Assembly (NCBI RefSeq): GCF_019623905.1 | Contig: NZ_CP069370.1 | Span: 744,001 to 808,000, forward strand | Source of the DNA: Neotabrizicola shimadae | GTDB lineage: Bacteria > Pseudomonadota > Alphaproteobacteria > Rhodobacterales > Rhodobacteraceae | DNA length: 64,000 nt | Direction of reading: 5' to 3' | In this document: piece by piece, positions 61,470 through 64,000 of the stretch | How the letters are laid out: the number at the start of each line of letters is the position of its first letter | Numbering within the stretch: the stretch's first letter is position 1 | The notes under the pieces: generated by a model | Told to the model about the DNA's origin: nothing | The model's database searches: none | Seen by the model: only the letters and a program-made list of their open reading frames with translations | Translations under genes and position numbers: made by a program

Positions 61470-62072
61470 ATGTTCACCGGGATCGTGACCGACATGGGCG
61501 AGATCAGCGCGCTGGACCAGCAAGGCGACCTTCGCGCCCGCATCGCCACCGCCTATGACGTGTCCGGCATCGACATCGGCGCCTCGATCGCTTGCGACGG
61601 GGTCTGCCTGACGGTGGTGGACACCGGCACCGCGCCGCGCGGTTGGTTCGACGTGCAGATTTCGGCGGAGACGGTCTCCAAGACCAACATTGGCCACAAC
61701 GGCTGGCACCTGGGCAAGCGCATCAACCTGGAACGCGCCTTGCGCGTGGGGGATGAACTGGGCGGCCACATCGTCTCGGGCCATGTCGATGGTGTGGCAG
61801 AGGTCGTCGCGCTGCGGCCCGAAGGCGACAGCCTGCGCGTGACCTTCCGCGCGCCAAAGGCGCTCGCAAAGTTCATCGCGCCCAAGGGCTCGGTGGCATT
61901 GAACGGCACTTCGCTTACGGTGAACGAGGTCGAAGGCTGCGACTTCGGAATCAACTTCATCCCGCATACCCGCAAGGTGACGACCTGGGGCGCGGTGGCC
62001 CTGGGCGATGCCGTGAACCTCGAGGTCGACACGATGGCGCGTTATGTCGCCCGGCTGAGGGAATGGGCATGA
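61470..62072 (+). CDS. ribE: Riboflavin synthase alpha subunit
   Basis: A 200-residue enzyme that dismutates two lumazines into riboflavin and a pyrimidinedione. It has the two-fold repeat, with the opening MFTGIV, CDGVCLTVVD and INLERALRVGDELGGHIVSGHVDG in the first half and LNGTSLTVNEVEG, FGINFIPHT and VNLEVDTMARYV in the second. Aligned with RibE of the family it is full length. AAGGAG is six bases before the ATG. Upstream bases (61282-61469) contain no FMN riboswitch that I can recognise. Its stop overlaps the next ATG (ATGA). Confidence 0.95.
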   Translation: MFTGIVTDMGEISALDQQGDLRARIATAYDVSGIDIGASIACDGVCLTVVDTGTAPRGWFDVQISAETVSKTNIGHNGWHLGKRINLERALRVGDELGGHIVSGHVDGVAEVVALRPEGDSLRVTFRAPKALAKFIAPKGSVALNGTSLTVNEVEGCDFGINFIPHTRKVTTWGAVALGDAVNLEVDTMARYVARLREWA

Positions 62073-62638
62073 CCGCCGGTCCGGCCCATGCCGGCCCCGG
62101 CCACAACGGCGGCCCCTCGATGGAGACCGGCGTCAGCTGGCGCCGCCATTGCTGGACCCAGGCGCGCGAACGGCTCCTGCCGACCTTGCCCATCGAGGTG
62201 GTCCGCCTGCGCGTGAAGCGGGCGGCCGAGCTTGGGCTTGACTACAAGACCTATGCCGGGGTCCGGGCCTCTACCGGACATGACATCGTGGCTTTCCTTT
62301 TTTCGCAGAACGCCCTGCGGCTTGCCCCGCCCATGCCTTTGCCGGGCGACCGCGCGGCACGGCTGGCGGCCATGACAGCCTGCGGTCGCATCGCCCTTGC
62401 ACAAGCCGCGCGCCCTGAGGCGGTTCTTGCGGCGGCCAATGGCCTGTTGGACGCCGCCCATCCCGCGCCGGCACTTCTGGGCAGCTTTGCCGAGGCGCGC
62501 ACGCGCCTGCGCGATGTCCTGGGCCGCATCCCCGGCGACCGGGTCCTCCTGGTGGGCGACCATTCGCTGGAACGGGATTGGGTGATGGCCGGTCGGCTGG
62601 CCGGCTGGCTTCCGGCAGAGCGCTACTTCGCCGGTTGA
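62069..62638 (+). CDS. Hypothetical protein inside the riboflavin operon
   Basis: A 189-residue protein of no recognised family. It starts MTAGPAHAGPGHNGGPSMETGVSWRRHCWTQARERLLPTLPIEVVRLRVKRAAELGLDYKTYAGVRASTGHDIVAFLF, an alpha-helical, Arg-rich half. The second half is Ala/Arg-rich with LAAMTACGRIALAQAARPEAVLAAANGLLDAAHPAP and ends VGDHSLERDWVMAGRLAGWLPAERYF. Start is set by the ATGA overlap with ribE; ribB begins 70 bases downstream. The position suggests a link to riboflavin or flavin handling, but no catalytic motif is visible. Confidence 0.65.
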   Translation: MTAGPAHAGPGHNGGPSMETGVSWRRHCWTQARERLLPTLPIEVVRLRVKRAAELGLDYKTYAGVRASTGHDIVAFLFSQNALRLAPPMPLPGDRAARLAAMTACGRIALAQAARPEAVLAAANGLLDAAHPAPALLGSFAEARTRLRDVLGRIPGDRVLLVGDHSLERDWVMAGRLAGWLPAERYFAG

Positions 62639-62708
62639 GGGTTTCCCTCGGCTCTGGCCTTCGCGGGCCTGACGGGATAAGGGCAAGGCAACCAGCGCGG
62701 AGGGGCCC

Positions 62709-63803
62709 ATGACCGCAGAGAAAAGCGAATTCGCCGACGCGATCTCGTCGGTCGAGGAGATCATCGAGGATGCCCGCAACGGGCGCATGTTCATCCTGGT
62801 GGACCATGAGGACCGCGAGAATGAGGGTGACCTGGTCATTCCCGCCCAGATGTGCACGCCGAATGCGATCAATTTCATGGCCACCCATGGACGTGGCCTG
62901 ATCTGCCTTGCGCTGACTGCGGCACGGGTGGACCAACTGGGTCTGCAACTGATGGACCGCAAAAACTCTTCGCGGCATTCCTCGGCCTTCACCCTGTCCA
63001 TCGAAGCGGTCGAAGGCATCGCCACCGGAATCTCCGCCGCCGACCGGGCGCGCACCGTCAGCGTGGCGATCGACCCGACCAAGGGCGCAGCCGACATCGC
63101 CTCGCCCGGCCACATCTTCCCACTGCGCGCTCGCGATGGCGGCGTGCTGGTCCGCGCCGGCCATACCGAAGCCGCGGTGGATGTCAGCCGACTTGCCGGC
63201 CTGAACCCCAGTGGCGTGATCTGCGAAGTGATGAAGGACGACGGGACCATGGCCCGCCTGCCGGACCTCATCGCCTTTGCCCAGAAGCACGGGCTGAAGA
63301 TCGGAACGATCTCGGACCTGATCGCCTATCGCCGCCGGCACGACGCGCTGGTGAAGGAACGCTCGGTCAGCCACGTCACCTCGACCCATGGCGGCGACTG
63401 GCTGATGCGCGTCTTCGCCGACGATGCGCGCGGCGATGAACATGTTGTGTTGACGAAAGGTGACCTCACCGCGCCGGGACCGGTGCTGGTGCGAATGCAC
63501 GCCTTGAACCCGCTGGAGGACGTCCTGGGCATCGGGGCAGGGGGCAAACTGCCCGCGGCCATGCGGCTGATCGCGGCCGAGGGGCGGGGGGTAGTCGTCC
63601 TGCTGCGCGACACCTCGATGAAGATGGTCGCCCCCGGCGAGCATTCGCCCGACACGCTGCGCCAATACGGCCTCGGGGCCGAAATCCTGGCCTCGCTCGG
63701 CCTTTCGGAGATTACCCTTGTCACCAATTCGAAGGCCCCTCGCGCTGTGGGGCTGGATGGCTGGGGCCTGACCATCGCGGGCACGCGCCCGATCGCGGAG
63801 TGA
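62709..63803 (+). CDS. ribB: 3,4-dihydroxy-2-butanone-4-phosphate synthase with degenerate GTP cyclohydrolase II domain
   Basis: A 364-residue RibBA-like fusion. The N-terminal half (about 1-205) is an intact dihydroxybutanone-phosphate synthase: ISSVEEIIEDARNGRMFILVDHEDRENEGDLVIPAQ, MATHGRGLICLAL, HTEAAVDVSRLAGL. The C-terminal half (about 220-364) resembles GTP cyclohydrolase II (VRMHALNPLEDVLG, AAMRLIAAEGRGVVVLLRD, TNSKAP), but lacks the three zinc-binding Cys residues and the RGIGL substrate loop, so it is very probably inactive as a cyclohydrolase. A separate ribA is expected elsewhere. ribH follows by three bases. Confidence 0.9.
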   Translation: MTAEKSEFADAISSVEEIIEDARNGRMFILVDHEDRENEGDLVIPAQMCTPNAINFMATHGRGLICLALTAARVDQLGLQLMDRKNSSRHSSAFTLSIEAVEGIATGISAADRARTVSVAIDPTKGAADIASPGHIFPLRARDGGVLVRAGHTEAAVDVSRLAGLNPSGVICEVMKDDGTMARLPDLIAFAQKHGLKIGTISDLIAYRRRHDALVKERSVSHVTSTHGGDWLMRVFADDARGDEHVVLTKGDLTAPGPVLVRMHALNPLEDVLGIGAGGKLPAAMRLIAAEGRGVVVLLRDTSMKMVAPGEHSPDTLRQYGLGAEILASLGLSEITLVTNSKAPRAVGLDGWGLTIAGTRPIAE

Positions 63804-63806
63804 ACC

Positions 63807-64000
63807 ATGGCCGGAACCGAGACCCACTACACGCTGGACCTGCCGTCCTTCGACAAGCCGGTCAAGCTCTTGATCGTGGTCGCGCCCTATTACAAGGACA
63901 TCGCGGATGACCTGGTGGCCGGGGCGCGGGCGGTGGCGGCAAAGGCAGGGGCCGAGGTCGAGTTGATCGAGGTGCCGGGCGCTCTGGAAATCCCGCCGGC
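63807..64000 (+). CDS. ribH: 6,7-dimethyl-8-ribityllumazine synthase (3' end outside window)
   Basis: The first 64 codons of a lumazine synthase, the enzyme before RibE in the pathway. Visible are LLIVVAPYYKDIADDLVAGARAVAAKAGAEVELIEVPGALEIPPA; the strand VVAPYY with Tyr in place of Phe (substrate-contact position) and the VPGALEIP loop identify the family. It starts three bases after ribB. The rest, with the catalytic His, is not visible. Confidence 0.92.
   Translation, partial: MAGTETHYTLDLPSFDKPVKLLIVVAPYYKDIADDLVAGARAVAAKAGAEVELIEVPGALEIPP

Overview
The window is a GC-rich stretch of an alphaproteobacterial chromosome, most likely from a Rhodobacteraceae member (Rhodobacter/Gemmobacter/Tabrizicola-like). 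Supporting signs are a circularly permuted tmRNA whose tag reads ANDNRAPVALAA, a trgA-trgB tellurite-resistance pair, an alpha-type SspB adaptor, a fumC-DUF4169-ribbon-helix-helix cluster, a short PmtA-like methyltransferase and CtrA-type TTAA-N7-TTAA boxes. There is no rRNA, CRISPR array, prophage or insertion sequence. Almost every base is assigned to a gene or a short intergenic region.

Layout. 1-3.3 kb: amino-acid ABC importer (two permeases, binding protein, ATPase). 3.4-6.4 kb: a cytosolic PhnD-like protein, TerB, PhzF and RlmJ. 6.5-12.1 kb: a secreted sulfatase, a GNAT, a DUF4239 membrane protein, an MFS exporter, an AlkA-like glycosylase and an esterase. 12.1-16.7 kb: fumC with its small satellites, a PmtA-like methyltransferase, SspB and ChrA. 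16.8-31.8 kb: a glycoside-utilisation locus with a GntR regulator, GH43, GH2, a four-gene sugar ABC importer, a divergent LacI regulator, two Gfo/Idh oxidoreductases and two TIM-barrel isomerase-like proteins. 31.8-40.6 kb: an orphan polyamine-type binding protein, a class V aminotransferase, a photolyase, a cyclopropane synthase, trgAB, ssrA and a secreted SH3 protein. 40.8-52.6 kb: an amine oxidase, a nitrilase-fold amidase, a C45 Ntn hydrolase, an ATP-grasp ligase, an M19 dipeptidase and a Dpp-type peptide importer. 52.9-56.3 kb: an RTX-Hint protein and a pirin. 56.4-61.3 kb: two tRNA-Asp genes and a Kps-type capsule export set. 61.4-64 kb: riboflavin genes ribE-orf-ribB-ribH, with ribH cut by the window edge.

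The two most interesting systems are (i) the glycoside locus, where paired dehydrogenase/TIM-barrel genes on both sides of a LacI-operator region suggest an oxidation-based route of sugar or glycoside breakdown beside the two classical hydrolases, and (ii) the 40.8-52.6 kb block, which combines amide-forming, amide-breaking and amine-oxidising enzymes with a peptide importer and matches no pathway I can name. At the DNA level, a composite element (18-bp palindrome, exactly 40 bp, CtrA-like box) occurs twice 21 kb apart, and an AT-rich double palindrome covers the ribosome binding site of the ribbon-helix-helix gene. Stable hairpins follow three of the four importer binding-protein genes.
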